Assembly (NCBI GenBank): GCA_030748735.1
Contig: JASMLK010000073.1
Span: forward strand, 1 to 35,459
Direction: 5' to 3'
From: Myxococcota bacterium
GTDB taxonomy: Bacteria > Myxococcota_A > UBA9160 > UBA4427
DNA: 35,459 bases
Below are positions 8,544-16,664 of this stretch, piece by piece. The position numbers and the translations under genes are program-made. The notes beneath the pieces are model-generated. The model ran no database searches, was not told the origin of the DNA, and worked only from the letters and a program-made list of their open reading frames with translations. Each line of letters begins with the position of its first letter. The stretch's first letter is position 1.

Positions 8544-10742
8544 GTGGCCGTGACACGAACGAAGAAAGAACTGCCCTCGGTGCTGGTTCAGGAGAGCACC
8601 GGCTTTCATCTCGGCATCTCGAAGCATCTCGAGAACGCCGCGAACCAGGCTGCGGCCGTGATGAAAGAGAAGTTCGACGACTGGCACACGGAAGACTGGC
8701 AATACGCCACGACCGAGTTCACCCAGAACCACTTCGTCATTGCGATCGGTGGCGGCAACACGGTCAAGGCCGAATACGCAGCTCTGCTCGAGCAGCACGC
8801 CCTCGACATCGACTGGATCGAAGAAGTTCGCTTCTTCCTGCTCGAAGAATCGTCAGGTGAGCTGGGTTGGGAAAGCGCCTACGAGTCCCTGATCGATTGC
8901 TTCATTCGACCGCTGGCCGATCGTCTGATCGCGCACTCTGGTCGCCGCAAGCTTGCGAAGCGCCTGGAACTCGAGCGCTCGGCGTCGGCGAAAGAAATCG
9001 AGACGGCGCTTGCAGAGACCCTGGTCTTTCCCTTCGACCTTTCGAAGGTGAGTGACGCACTCGAAGCGGGAGATGCGCAGGCAGCCCGGGCCGCAGCGGA
9101 CGAAGAAGCTCGGCGATACCGCGCAGAGATCGTGAAGCGACTCGGCGCTTCGATGTCGTTTCACATGATCATTTCGGGGATCGGCAAGGACGGCGGGCTC
9201 GGCGCCTTTTCCCCCTACACCCCCGCCCTCGCAGTAAAGCGTCCCGCCGTTACGGTGATCGAGCAACCGAGTGGCGCGCTACGCGTCGCGTTGAACCGCG
9301 GCGTACTGACCGGCGCGGGGTGCGTTTCGCTGATCGTTTCGGGCAGCCTCAAGCTCAAAGCGATCGGTCGTCTGGAGATGGAGGAGAGCACCGACTTCGA
9401 GACGACGGTGATGGAAACGCCGCTGCGCATGCTGCGAGAGACCTACGAGATCGCAGAGAAGGTCTACATCTTCGCGGATGAGCGGGCGCTCCACTTCGAC
9501 GAAACCGTGTTCAGCTTCCGCGAGAACGCAAGCGTGATCCGCACCAAGGCCGAAGTTCGTCAGGGGTCGGAAGAAGACGGCGTGCACGTCATGTTGCTGC
9601 ACGGCTTCATGGGTCTCTACAGCTATATCAATTTCCTGATCCGTCTTCCGAGCGCCTGGACCGTTTCTGCGCTGCGTCGCGGTAGCGATGCCAAGGAGAT
9701 GCCGGACGGAAACATCTTCCCCCACTACGCCAAGGTGCTTCGCAAGGCCATCCTGCAGGAATGGCGCAACGGTCGTCCTGTGGCCACCGGCTATCACTCC
9801 ATCGCCGGCATCATCTCCGATCATCTGCTGCTGTCTCTCGTCGGCAACAAGCCCGGGCCACTACCGGCGTTCGAGGATCTCAAGAAGCAGGACCAGCTGA
9901 TCGTTCAGGCCCTGCGCGCCGCTGGCATGGTGCAACTCGCGACCTGGACGCCGAGCGACATCCGCCACATCGGTCAGACCGCGCGAAGCCTGGCCGCTCA
10001 CATGCGTAGCGGTTCGCGACTCGACTACGGGGGGCCCAGGCGCGTCTACGAACGCGACACCGACGGAAAGATGCAACTGAACGAAAGGCATCGCGAATCG
10101 GTGGACGGGATCCCCGCCGCGATCGGGACCTTCGTGAAGATCCCGACGACCGAGTACTTCATGAAGGGCATCAACTCGGCCGTGCGCTTCGTGTTTCGCA
10201 GGACGCAGATTCAGCAGCGCTTGTCGAACCGTGAGATCCCCTATGCCCTGCGCATCGTAGGTGGGCGGCTGTTCAAGAAGATTTCCTTCTATGGCCTTCT
10301 GAAGGAGATCGATGCCGCTACCCACGATGCGAACGACTACCAGATGCGGCACCTGCGGGCACTCGACATCGTCGTGAAGTACGACATCCCCTATATCTCC
10401 ATCGTCCACAACGACGACTTCATGGTGTCGGCCAATCGCCACCGGCAGGAATACGAATACCTGGTCGCCCGACGGATGGAGAAGGAAGGCGTCGATACGC
10501 CTGAAGACCTGAGCGTGCCGACGCGGCTCGTGGTCCTGCAGCGCGACTCACGCAAGCTCACCGTCGATCCCCTCAACCCGCACCTGATGCTGATGGCCAC
10601 TTCCCACGAGGGCGATCGCATCGCGCGCGAAGTCACGGCTGCGATGACCCGCTTCGTCAACGAAAACCTCGCTGCTGCGATCGAGCGAGGAGACACGAAG
10701 CCGCTCCCCAGCGTTGCCCGCTGGGTAGAGGAACACGCCTAG
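8544..10742 (+). CDS. Fusion: NagB/6-phosphogluconolactonase-like domain plus alpha/beta hydrolase
   Basis: A 732-residue protein with two folds. Residues about 30-300 look like the glucosamine-6-phosphate deaminase/6-phosphogluconolactonase superfamily: VIAIGGGNTVKAEYAAL (phosphate loop), DWIEEVRFFLLEE (the position of the FFxxDER motif), FHMIISGIGKDGGLGAFSP (the position of the LGxGxDGHxAS motif) and VSLIVSGSLKLKAI. The usual catalytic His after DG is replaced by Gly, and the Asp of DER by Glu. From about residue 345 an alpha/beta hydrolase follows: VMLLHGFMG, a nucleophile region GYHSIAG that departs from GxSxG, a long insertion of about 200 residues, then VHNDDFMVS (acid) and ATSHEGD (His). 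Start is GTG 8544; GTG 8550 is possible. I do not recognise the full architecture and assign no reaction. It stands alone and is convergent with the VOC gene. Confidence 0.8.
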   Translation: MAVTRTKKELPSVLVQESTGFHLGISKHLENAANQAAAVMKEKFDDWHTEDWQYATTEFTQNHFVIAIGGGNTVKAEYAALLEQHALDIDWIEEVRFFLLEESSGELGWESAYESLIDCFIRPLADRLIAHSGRRKLAKRLELERSASAKEIETALAETLVFPFDLSKVSDALEAGDAQAARAAADEEARRYRAEIVKRLGASMSFHMIISGIGKDGGLGAFSPYTPALAVKRPAVTVIEQPSGALRVALNRGVLTGAGCVSLIVSGSLKLKAIGRLEMEESTDFETTVMETPLRMLRETYEIAEKVYIFADERALHFDETVFSFRENASVIRTKAEVRQGSEEDGVHVMLLHGFMGLYSYINFLIRLPSAWTVSALRRGSDAKEMPDGNIFPHYAKVLRKAILQEWRNGRPVATGYHSIAGIISDHLLLSLVGNKPGPLPAFEDLKKQDQLIVQALRAAGMVQLATWTPSDIRHIGQTARSLAAHMRSGSRLDYGGPRRVYERDTDGKMQLNERHRESVDGIPAAIGTFVKIPTTEYFMKGINSAVRFVFRRTQIQQRLSNREIPYALRIVGGRLFKKISFYGLLKEIDAATHDANDYQMRHLRALDIVVKYDIPYISIVHNDDFMVSANRHRQEYEYLVARRMEKEGVDTPEDLSVPTRLVVLQRDSRKLTVDPLNPHLMLMATSHEGDRIAREVTAAMTRFVNENLAAAIERGDTKPLPSVARWVEEHA

Positions 10743-10752
10743 AGGTCCGGCC

Positions 10753-11274
10753 CTACGCTTCTTCGGCGGCCCCCATCCCGGTCGCCATGACCCCACGCAC
10801 GTAGTCGTCGGGCATGCCGGCGAAGAGTTCGAGAACGAAGCCGAGGTCTTCCGTCAGGTCGTAGTAGCGAAACTCCTGGCCGAACATCTTGCCCTGGTTG
10901 ATGAGTTCGCTGCCGTTGGCCTCGAGGGTTTCGATCAGGCCCTCGTGATCGACCGGTTGGACCATGATGTGCTGGATGCCCTGTCCCACCTTCTCGAAGA
11001 ACTCGCTGTAGCAACTCGGTTCACCCGCAATGGGCTCGATCAGTTCGAACTGGATCCCGCCCATGTTGATGAGCGCGATCCGGATGTGGAACTCGGAGGG
11101 CTTGCCCCGGTAGCGGGTTTCGATCCAATCGGGCAGGTCCTTCGTCTCGATGCGCGAGATCATCTCATCGGTCACACCGAGCAGCGACTTGTAGCGCTCG
11201 ATGCTGGCGTCGACATCGCGCACCACGATGCCGAGTTGGAAGACCTGTTTGAACGGAGTGACGGGCTCGGACAT
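10753..11274 (-). CDS. VOC (glyoxalase/epimerase-like) family protein
   Basis: A 173-residue protein with the paired beta-alpha-beta-beta-beta modules of the vicinal oxygen chelate superfamily: FQLGIVVRDVDASIERYKSLLGV at the start of module 1, GIQFELIEP, then IQHIMVQPVDHEGLIETLEANG and FVLELF in module 2. It most resembles methylmalonyl-CoA epimerase-like or glyoxalase-4 type members. Of the four usual metal ligands, Glu in FELIEP, His in IQHIMV and Glu in LELF are visible; the first ligand position is Gln (FQLGIVV) rather than His. The substrate is unknown. ATG 11274 has AGGGG upstream. It follows the CYP51-ferredoxin gene by 34 bases on the same strand, so the two are likely cotranscribed. 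Confidence 0.75.
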   Translation of the reverse strand: MSEPVTPFKQVFQLGIVVRDVDASIERYKSLLGVTDEMISRIETKDLPDWIETRYRGKPSEFHIRIALINMGGIQFELIEPIAGEPSCYSEFFEKVGQGIQHIMVQPVDHEGLIETLEANGSELINQGKMFGQEFRYYDLTEDLGFVLELFAGMPDDYVRGVMATGMGAAEEA

Positions 11275-11308
11275 CTTCAGACCCCTGGCTGTGACTGCGG
11301 TCGAATGA

Positions 11309-12958
11309 TCACAGATCCTCGATCCGGATCACGTGGTTCGGGCAGTACTGGGCGGCCTGCTCGACCTTGCGCCTGAGTTCGCGGCGCGGTTCTTCCTGGC
11401 TGAGCTGCACCTCGCCGTCTTCACCGAGTTCGAAGACCTCGGGTGCTTCGCCCGTGCACACCGCATGGCCCTGGCAGAGATCCTTGTCGACGATGACCCG
11501 GAAGGGGCGCGCCGCGGCTTCCTCTTCTTCACGCGCCTTGAGGGCGCTCGCGGTCGCGGAGTCGACGGTGACGTTCTGGCGGCGCTTGTAGCGCACCCGG
11601 CACGGCTGCTTGAGGTGTACGACCATTTTCGAGTGGTCGTTTGCGTAGGTGTGGTCCGGTTGGGCGGCTTCGAATTCGTAATGACGCAGCAGGATCGAGA
11701 AGATCCCCTTGAGTTGCATCAGGGCGAACGCCGAACCCACGCACTTGTGGCGACCGCCACCGAACGGAATCCATGCCCAGGGGTTCCGGGCGTCTTCGCG
11801 ACGATCCCCGAGGTAGCGTTCGATGTCGTAGCTGTTGGGGTTCGGGAAGTAGTCGGGGTCGCGGTTCGACGTGGCTGGAGACACCGCAACCAGCTTGCCC
11901 TCTTCGATCGTGTAGTTCTTGTAGTTGAAGTCCTTCATCACCTTGCGCATCAAGATGATGAGCGGCGGGTGCATGCGAAGGGTTTCCTTGAGCGCACCTT
12001 CGAGTAACGGGATCTCGCGCAGCGACTGGAAGCTCACCTGCCGGCCGTCGGCGTAGATGGCGTCGAGTTCCTCGACGATCTTCTTGTTGGCGTCAGGGTT
12101 GCGGAGCAGTTCGATCAAGGTCCAGGCGGCTGCACCCTGACTCGTGTGATGCCCCGCGAGCATCATGCCGATGATCATGCCCGTGATCTCCGAACGGCTG
12201 AACTTCTTGTCGCCGTTCGGTTCGATCAACGAATCCATCACCGCCAACAGATCTCGGCAGCGTCGCTCTTCTTCCTCGCGCGTGTCGAGGATGTCGGTGA
12301 TCAGCTCGACGAGTTGCTCTCTCGCGGCGTCCCGATCGCGGAACGAAGGCAGATTCATGTACGGGTTCACGTAGGCGAACGCGTCGGTGCCACGTTCGAC
12401 ACCCTGGAAGGCCTGCGCGAACTCGTTGCCCTTCTTGGCCAGGTCGTCGCGAAATTCCTGACCGATCAAGGTGGCGGTCGACGTATAGGTGGTGAGTTCG
12501 CCGAAGAAGTCGAGCAGGTCGATCTCACCTTCTTCGCCCAGGCGATCGCACATGGCTTCGGTTTCGCGGGCGATCACTTCGGCGTGTCCCCGCATGTGCT
12601 CGTCCTTCAACGCCTGGGTGCGCAGGGTCGACTTGCGCTGTTCGACGGGGAGATCGAAGACCACGCCCTCGCCGAAGATCGGCTTCATGAAGGGGTAGGC
12701 CGCACCCTGATCGAGTTGGGAATCGGGCGCGCGAAAGAAGGCTTCCTGGGCTTCCGGCCCCGAAAGCATCACGACCTTCGTGCCTGCCCAATCGCATTCG
12801 CCGACCTCGCCGCATTCGTCCTTGATGCGTTGGAAGAGTTCGATCGGCGCTTCGCGCATTTCGAGCAGATGGCCGAGACCGAGGTCATCTTCGGCGCCGG
12901 AGAGCGCCGGAATCGGGGCGGGGTTCGTGGGGCTCGAATCGGTCGGCGCATTGCTCAT
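11309..12958 (-). CDS. cyp51: CYP51 (sterol 14-alpha-demethylase family) fused to a 3Fe-4S-type ferredoxin
   Basis: A 549-residue fusion. Residues about 20-460 follow bacterial CYP51 closely: the substrate-contact B' motif AAYPFMKPIFGEGVVFD, the I-helix AGHHTS, KETLRMHPPLIILMR (ExxR), and the heme loop FGGGRHKCVG with Cys406. An Ala/Glu-rich linker (ATASALKAREEEEAAARP) leads to a ferredoxin module with Cys495, Cys501 and Cys539 in CQGHAVC and CPNHV, the three-cysteine pattern of 3Fe-4S ferredoxins. Methylococcus capsulatus CYP51 is a known fusion of this kind; mycobacterial CYP51 has the ferredoxin as a separate neighbouring gene. CYP51 removes the 14-alpha methyl group of sterol precursors. 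Start 12958 has GAGGAG eight bases upstream; the open frame continues to 13087 but crosses the operator. Control by operator site 2 is inferred. Confidence 0.93.
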   Translation of the reverse strand: MSNAPTDSSPTNPAPIPALSGAEDDLGLGHLLEMREAPIELFQRIKDECGEVGECDWAGTKVVMLSGPEAQEAFFRAPDSQLDQGAAYPFMKPIFGEGVVFDLPVEQRKSTLRTQALKDEHMRGHAEVIARETEAMCDRLGEEGEIDLLDFFGELTTYTSTATLIGQEFRDDLAKKGNEFAQAFQGVERGTDAFAYVNPYMNLPSFRDRDAAREQLVELITDILDTREEEERRCRDLLAVMDSLIEPNGDKKFSRSEITGMIIGMMLAGHHTSQGAAAWTLIELLRNPDANKKIVEELDAIYADGRQVSFQSLREIPLLEGALKETLRMHPPLIILMRKVMKDFNYKNYTIEEGKLVAVSPATSNRDPDYFPNPNSYDIERYLGDRREDARNPWAWIPFGGGRHKCVGSAFALMQLKGIFSILLRHYEFEAAQPDHTYANDHSKMVVHLKQPCRVRYKRRQNVTVDSATASALKAREEEEAAARPFRVIVDKDLCQGHAVCTGEAPEVFELGEDGEVQLSQEEPRRELRRKVEQAAQYCPNHVIRIEDL

Positions 12959-13003
12959 GCGGGGTCTCCTCGTCGGGGATTCGTTGACGGCGGGTTCGAA
13001 CAT

Positions 13004-13028
13004 ATACAATTTACTTGCACTGTAAATG
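13004..13028. promoter_or_regulatory. TetR-type operator, site 2 (CYP51-ferredoxin / TetR)
   Basis: The bases ATTTACTTGCACTGTAAAT form perfect six-base arms (ATTTAC and GTAAAT). On the minus strand the site reads ACAGTGCAAGTAAATTGT, matching 11 of the 13 fixed positions of ACATTGCAnnnnnAATGT found at the other two sites. It lies between the divergent CYP51-ferredoxin and TetR genes and overlaps a possible promoter (TTGACG at 12984-12989, TACAAT at 13005-13010, 15-base spacer). Its position over the TetR start region suggests autorepression plus repression of CYP51. Confidence 0.72.
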
Positions 13029-13694
13029 GAAAACTGGGACGATCCGGGCATGGGTGAGACCCTCAACGCGCCGACACGCCGGCGCACTCGACGCAGTCAC
13101 GCGGAGCGCAAAGCCGAAACCAGCGCGCGGATCAAACAGGCGGTGGTGGAGTCGATCGCGGAACTGGGCTTCCACCGCACGACCGCGGCGGAAATCAGCA
13201 AGCGCTCCGGGGTGAGTTGGGGGGCAGCGCAGCACCACTTCGGCGACAAGGACGGCATTTTCGCCGCGGTTCTGGTCGATTCATTCAACCTACTCGTCGA
13301 TGAACTCGAGGGCCTGCCCCGCGAAGGTGCGCCTCTTCGCGAACGCGTCGACGCATTCGTCGAAGCGGCCTGGGCCCATCTCGGCGGTCCCCACTACCGC
13401 TGCACGTTCGAGATCCTGCTCAACATGCCGGCTCCGGACTGGGGCTCCGCCGGTGACCCCCTGCGCGCCGAAACGCTTCGCATCTGGAACGGGATCTGGA
13501 CGCGCTTCTTCCCCGAATCGGATCTCGACGAACGCACGCGAACCACGCTCCAGTACTACGCGATCAGCACGCTCACCGGGCTGGCCGCGATGGAGAAGTT
13601 CGAGTCGCCGACGGCCGAGCAACGCAAGAGCCAACTCGGCTTTCTGAAGGACACGCTGACGCGCGAGCTGAAGCGCGGTTCTGGCGAGGGCTAG
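13026..13694 (+). CDS. TetR-family regulator divergent from CYP51-ferredoxin
   Basis: A 222-residue protein. The N-terminal HTH (residues about 30-75) has IKQAVVESIAELGFHRTTAA followed by SGVSWGAAQHHFGDKDGIF; the recognition helix and following turn match the TetR at 22962-23597 (VSWGAxQHHFGD). The C-terminal ligand-binding domain is helical and ends in a GLAAMEKF stretch. The called ATG at 13026 lies inside the operator, so the real start may be ATG 13050, which leaves the HTH intact; neither has a strong ribosome-binding site. Divergence from CYP51 and the operator at its own start suggest it represses both. The ligand could be a sterol, steroid or acyl-CoA, but the sequence does not say. 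Its 3' end overlaps the convergent dioxygenase remnant. Confidence 0.9.
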   Translation: MENWDDPGMGETLNAPTRRRTRRSHAERKAETSARIKQAVVESIAELGFHRTTAAEISKRSGVSWGAAQHHFGDKDGIFAAVLVDSFNLLVDELEGLPREGAPLRERVDAFVEAAWAHLGGPHYRCTFEILLNMPAPDWGSAGDPLRAETLRIWNGIWTRFFPESDLDERTRTTLQYYAISTLTGLAAMEKFESPTAEQRKSQLGFLKDTLTRELKRGSGEG

Positions 13695-13976
13695 AAGAGG
13701 AGCCCCAGGGTCGGATAGTCGACGTCCGCGATGTCGAGTAGGACCTCACGGTTCGCGATGCAAAACCCGCTTTCACCCCTTCGCAGTACGTCTCGTCGCT
13801 GACCGGCGTAGAGGTAGTTCGCACTACCCGGGCACCACGTAGCGGATGTCTTCGTCGCACAGGGCGAACCAGGTCTGGTCCCGGCGGCCATCGAGCAGTT
13901 GGGCCTCGTAGTAATAGAACTGTTCGACTTCGTGTTGGAATTCGGGGGTCACGCTACCGGGGTCGAGCGCCATCAT
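13691..13976 (-). pseudogene. Ring-hydroxylating dioxygenase beta subunit, internally deleted and frameshifted
   Basis: The N-terminal part ([30 protein letters not shown] to [10 protein letters not shown]) resembles the start of aromatic-ring-hydroxylating dioxygenase small subunits. It runs into a TAG at 13824-13826. In another frame the typical C-terminus follows at once: NYLYAGQRRDVLRRGESGF then ANREVLLDIADVDYPTLGLLF and a stop at 13691. About 93 codons remain where the family has roughly 160-180, so the middle is missing and the joint is out of frame. The ATG at 13974-13976 overlaps the stop of the alpha-subunit remnant (ATGA), the arrangement of an intact alpha-beta operon. It cannot yield a working subunit. 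Confidence 0.8.
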
Positions 13977-14191
13977 TCGCCCTCCACAGCTTCGAGAGCG
14001 GAACGCCAGCGTTTGAAGAAGTGCCGGGCGTAGGCCTCGTTGGCCGTCGTGCCGACGAGCCCCGGCATGTCGGGATGCGGTGCTTCTTCGCCTTCGCCCA
14101 GGCCGTAGAAGTAGGGCCGGTCGTCGGCGAAGTCGATCTTGCTCCCGATGTACTGCTGGGCCCATGCTTCCGAATCCTCCTGCTCGAGCAT
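13973..14191 (-). pseudogene. Ring-hydroxylating dioxygenase alpha subunit, C-terminal remnant
   Basis: Only the last 72 residues are recognisable: [19 protein letters not shown], then [30 protein letters not shown]. These resemble the end of the catalytic domain of Rieske non-heme iron dioxygenase large subunits, where an EQDDxENW motif precedes a final FxRRW-like tail. The Rieske domain and the iron ligands are absent. Homology stops at about 14191, where a different coding-like fragment begins on the other strand. The alpha end and beta start overlap by four bases, so this was once a normal alpha-beta operon. Confidence 0.7.
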
Positions 14192-14404
14192 CCGAAGCTG
14201 GCTGCGCTCTTCCAGCAGGCGTTGCAGGGCGGGGCGTGCCCGGGGCAGGAACTGATACGCGGCTGGCTCGACCGTCTCCTGACCCAGGGCCTGGACACAA
14301 TGCGGGCCGGCACCGATACGCCGATCGACCTCGCCGACCCGGCGAACGTGGCCAGGCACAAGGCACTGCTCGGTCGCATTGCGCGCGCCATGGTGGGGAG
14401 TTGA
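14189..14404 (+). pseudogene. C-terminal gene fragment of unknown family
   Basis: On the plus strand from about 14189 a coding-like stretch runs to a TGA at 14402-14404. The product ends [18 protein letters not shown], then [19 protein letters not shown], then RIARAMVGS. Codon third positions are almost all G or C, as in neighbouring genes, while the minus-strand frames here read as low-complexity Arg/Pro/Ser shadows. No start or N-terminal domain is visible, and the fragment begins exactly where the dioxygenase alpha homology ends. It is probably the 3' end of another gene joined here by a rearrangement. I do not recognise the family. Confidence 0.4.
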
Positions 14405-14439
14405 TCCAGCGGTTCGCGAACGAACACGAACCGACGCAG

Positions 14440-15243
14440 TCACGGCATCGGTGACATCTCCGATAGACGACAGCCGGAATGGCCGCCGTCGATTACGAAG
14501 TCAGCGCCCGTGCAGGAGCGGCTTTCGTCCCCGGCGAGGTAGACGATCAGGTTGGCGATGTCGTCCAGGCGCTCCGCCACGCCACGGCCGTGCTGGCTGT
14601 GCAGGATGGGCCAATTGAAGTCCTTGTTGAGGACGCGCTCGGCGTCCATGCCTTCGGGCAGGACCGAATTCACCATGCCCGGTCCTCCGGCCTCGGGACA
14701 CACGGCGTTTACGCGAATGCCGTACTTGCCGAGTTCGACCGCAGCCACCTTCGTCAGCCCCCGCAATGCGAACTTCGTCGACGCATAGGCGATCACTCCG
14801 TTCTTTGGCAGGAAGCCATCGACCGAGGCGATGTTCACGATCGAGCCGCCGCCCTGGGACTTCATGGCTTCGAAGACCGCACGGATGCCGAGGAACGGGC
14901 CGATCTGGTTGACTTCGTTGAGGCGCCGGAAGTCGTCGGCGCTCGTCTGGAGTAGCGAACCGAGGTGGAGAAGCGCGGCGTTGTTCACCAGAACGTCGAT
15001 ACGCTCGTCGCGAGCGATGATCTCTTCGACGCATTTGCTCCATTGCGCTTCGTCGGTGACGTCGAGGCGGATAAAGCGCGCGGCGTCGCCTAGATCGCTC
15101 GCGACCTGTTCACCGGCTTCGTTCAACAGATCGGCGATCCACACCGTCGCACCTTCGCGAACGAGAGCCCGCGCGGTGGCTTCACCGGTGCCGCGGGCCG
15201 CGCCCGTGACGATCGCAACCTTGCCTTCGAGTCTTCCTGCCAT
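14440..15243 (-). CDS. Short-chain dehydrogenase/reductase (classical SDR)
   Basis: A 267-residue classical SDR. The NAD(P)-binding motif is [10 protein letters not shown] (residues about 13-22), NNAA follows beta-4, the catalytic serine lies in NIASVDGF, and the YxxxK motif is YASTK. Asp in IADLLNEAG after beta-2 suggests NAD rather than NADP. The C-terminal part ends [12 protein letters not shown], as in classical SDRs. Many close relatives oxidise secondary alcohols such as steroid or cyclic alcohol hydroxyls, but the substrate is not readable here. ATG 15243 has GAGGAG eight bases upstream. It lies 16 bases behind the alpha/beta hydrolase gene and is likely in its operon. Confidence 0.88.
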   Translation of the reverse strand: MAGRLEGKVAIVTGAARGTGEATARALVREGATVWIADLLNEAGEQVASDLGDAARFIRLDVTDEAQWSKCVEEIIARDERIDVLVNNAALLHLGSLLQTSADDFRRLNEVNQIGPFLGIRAVFEAMKSQGGGSIVNIASVDGFLPKNGVIAYASTKFALRGLTKVAAVELGKYGIRVNAVCPEAGGPGMVNSVLPEGMDAERVLNKDFNWPILHSQHGRGVAERLDDIANLIVYLAGDESRSCTGADFVIDGGHSGCRLSEMSPMP

Positions 15244-15259
15244 GTCGGTTCTCCTCAGC

Positions 15260-16180
15260 CTACGAGGTGGCTTCGATTTCGGTTCTGATCAAGCCCGCCA
15301 CCTCGTCCGGGATCTCCATCGGGAGGAAGTGAGACTTGTCGGGATAGTAGATCTCTCGCGCATCGCGAAACTCGGCGGCGAGGCCCGGCCAGGTGGGAGA
15401 CGCCGAAAAGATCTGCGGTCCGACCATGTCGTCGGTTGGTGGCATGGCGCGCAGCACGAGAACGGGGATCTCGAGCGCGTGGACACTGTCGTAGATACCG
15501 CCGTTCGTGCGCCCCGTCATGTAGACACTCGCCTCGACTTCGGGCGGACAGCTGAGCTCGAAGCCGTCGCCATCGGCCGCCGGTCGCAGAGCGTATTCGC
15601 AGTAGTCGCGAAACATCTGCGGATCGAAGAGGTGGAAGGAGCTTCGATTCTGCAGTCGCTCCATCATCGCTTCGACGGAGTCGAAACGATTGCGGCGCTT
15701 GGCGGCTGGGTGCATCCGGGCTTCGCCCGCGCGCGGAGCGTCTTCTTCTCGGATGTAGTCTCCGGGGGCCATTACGGTGGGGTCGATCAGGACGAGGCGG
15801 CGAAAGCGCTGCTGGCATGTGGCGGCTGCCTCGATCATCGCGTGTGCGCCCATCGAATGACCGATACCCACGATGTCCTGCAGGTCGAGCGATTCGATCA
15901 ACGCGACCTGGTCCTCACCGACGGTTCGCCAGTGCGAAATGGCCTTGTCTTCACTGCGCCCATGACCGCGTTGATCCAGCGCGATGCTGTGGTGACGCGG
16001 CAGCCGCGCAATGATCTGATCCCAGACCCGCGCATGGAACCCCGTCGCGTGCACGAAGAAGAGCGTCGGCCCTTTCCCCCGTAGCTCAGGGGCGCGCTCG
16101 TAGTAGGCCAACTCGCAGTCGTTGAGCCGCACGTGGTGCAGGACCGGAGCTTCGGGCTCTCGGCTTTCGGGGGTGCTCAC
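15260..16180 (-). CDS. Alpha/beta hydrolase
   Basis: A 306-residue cytosolic hydrolase. It shows the oxyanion HATGFHARVW, a LDQRGHGRSE strand-turn, the nucleophile elbow GIGHSMGAH, and a C-terminal His in DKSHFLPMEIPDEVAG. The probable acid is Asp in PPTDDMVGP. The fold fits epoxide hydrolase, meta-cleavage product hydrolase or esterase; the exact reaction is unclear. The start is GTG 16180, which overlaps the stop of the upstream truncated hydrolase fragment (GTGA), so translation is probably coupled to what precedes it. The SDR gene follows 16 bases later. Together they may process an oxygenated, ester- or ketone-bearing substrate, which is inference. Confidence 0.85.
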   Translation of the reverse strand: MSTPESREPEAPVLHHVRLNDCELAYYERAPELRGKGPTLFFVHATGFHARVWDQIIARLPRHHSIALDQRGHGRSEDKAISHWRTVGEDQVALIESLDLQDIVGIGHSMGAHAMIEAAATCQQRFRRLVLIDPTVMAPGDYIREEDAPRAGEARMHPAAKRRNRFDSVEAMMERLQNRSSFHLFDPQMFRDYCEYALRPAADGDGFELSCPPEVEASVYMTGRTNGGIYDSVHALEIPVLVLRAMPPTDDMVGPQIFSASPTWPGLAAEFRDAREIYYPDKSHFLPMEIPDEVAGLIRTEIEATS

Positions 16181-16404
16181 GAAGAGGCCAACTCCCCGAC
16201 GAACCGCTCGATCGCCTTGTTCACGTCGTCCGGATATTCGGCGAAGACGAAGTGCGTGCCGCCCTCGACGATGTGAACCGAAGCGTTCGACATCGTCTCT
16301 TCCAGAAAGGTCGAATACCTGGGCGGCGTCATGACGTCTTCGGTACCCACGATCGCGAGCACGGGGATGGCTTCTCCGATCTGCATCGATGGCTGGACCG
16401 ACAC
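16177..16404 (-). pseudogene. Alpha/beta hydrolase, C-terminal fragment
   Basis: A 75-codon frame that begins at GTG 16404 and encodes only the last part of a second alpha/beta hydrolase: IPVLAIVGTEDVMTPP (strand with the acid Asp), then VHIVEGGTHFVFAEYPDDVN with the catalytic His, and a final helix. The oxyanion loop and nucleophile elbow are missing. A stop lies just upstream in frame (16417-16419). Its stop codon overlaps the GTG start of the intact hydrolase. The missing 5' part would lie where the inverted-repeat element and unrelated sequence now stand, so I regard it as a truncated gene. Confidence 0.65.
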
Positions 16405-16446
16405 GTACGTACGACCCTATATCGATGCGGGTCGAAGGTATCCCAA

Positions 16447-16618
16447 TTCTTTGAGAGGTGGACCGACAATTGCGCCCGCCGGAATTCGGGCCTTCTTCGA
16501 GCGCGTTTCAGTGTCCGGCGGTTCACCCTTCACGGCCGAGACTCAACACAGCGTGCGACGCTTCTCCGCGACCCGACCTGGAATGGCAGGCGCAGTAGTC
16601 GGTCCACCTCTCATTCTT
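16447..16618. mobile_element. 162-bp inverted-repeat element (MITE-like) with 5-bp target duplication
   Basis: Element 16452-16613 is bounded by perfect 16-base terminal inverted repeats: TGAGAGGTGGACCGAC at 16452-16467 and its reverse complement at 16598-16613. Similarity between the ends continues imperfectly inward (GCGCC after a four-base gap on both sides). The element is flanked by direct repeats TTCTT at 16447-16451 and 16614-16618. An alternative reading is 15-base repeats with a 7-base duplication ATTCTTT. The TG...CA ends resemble IS3-type elements, but no transposase is encoded, so it is either a miniature element or an internally deleted insertion sequence. It ends 51 bases before the SDR gene at 16665. 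Confidence 0.8.
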
Positions 16619-16664
16619 TGGTATTCACTATGAAAATCGAATCGACACGTTGGAGGTGGTTTTC

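Noticed and set aside
14831..16084. 417-residue plus-strand open frame
   Set aside because: Antisense to the SDR and hydrolase genes, which are clearly real.
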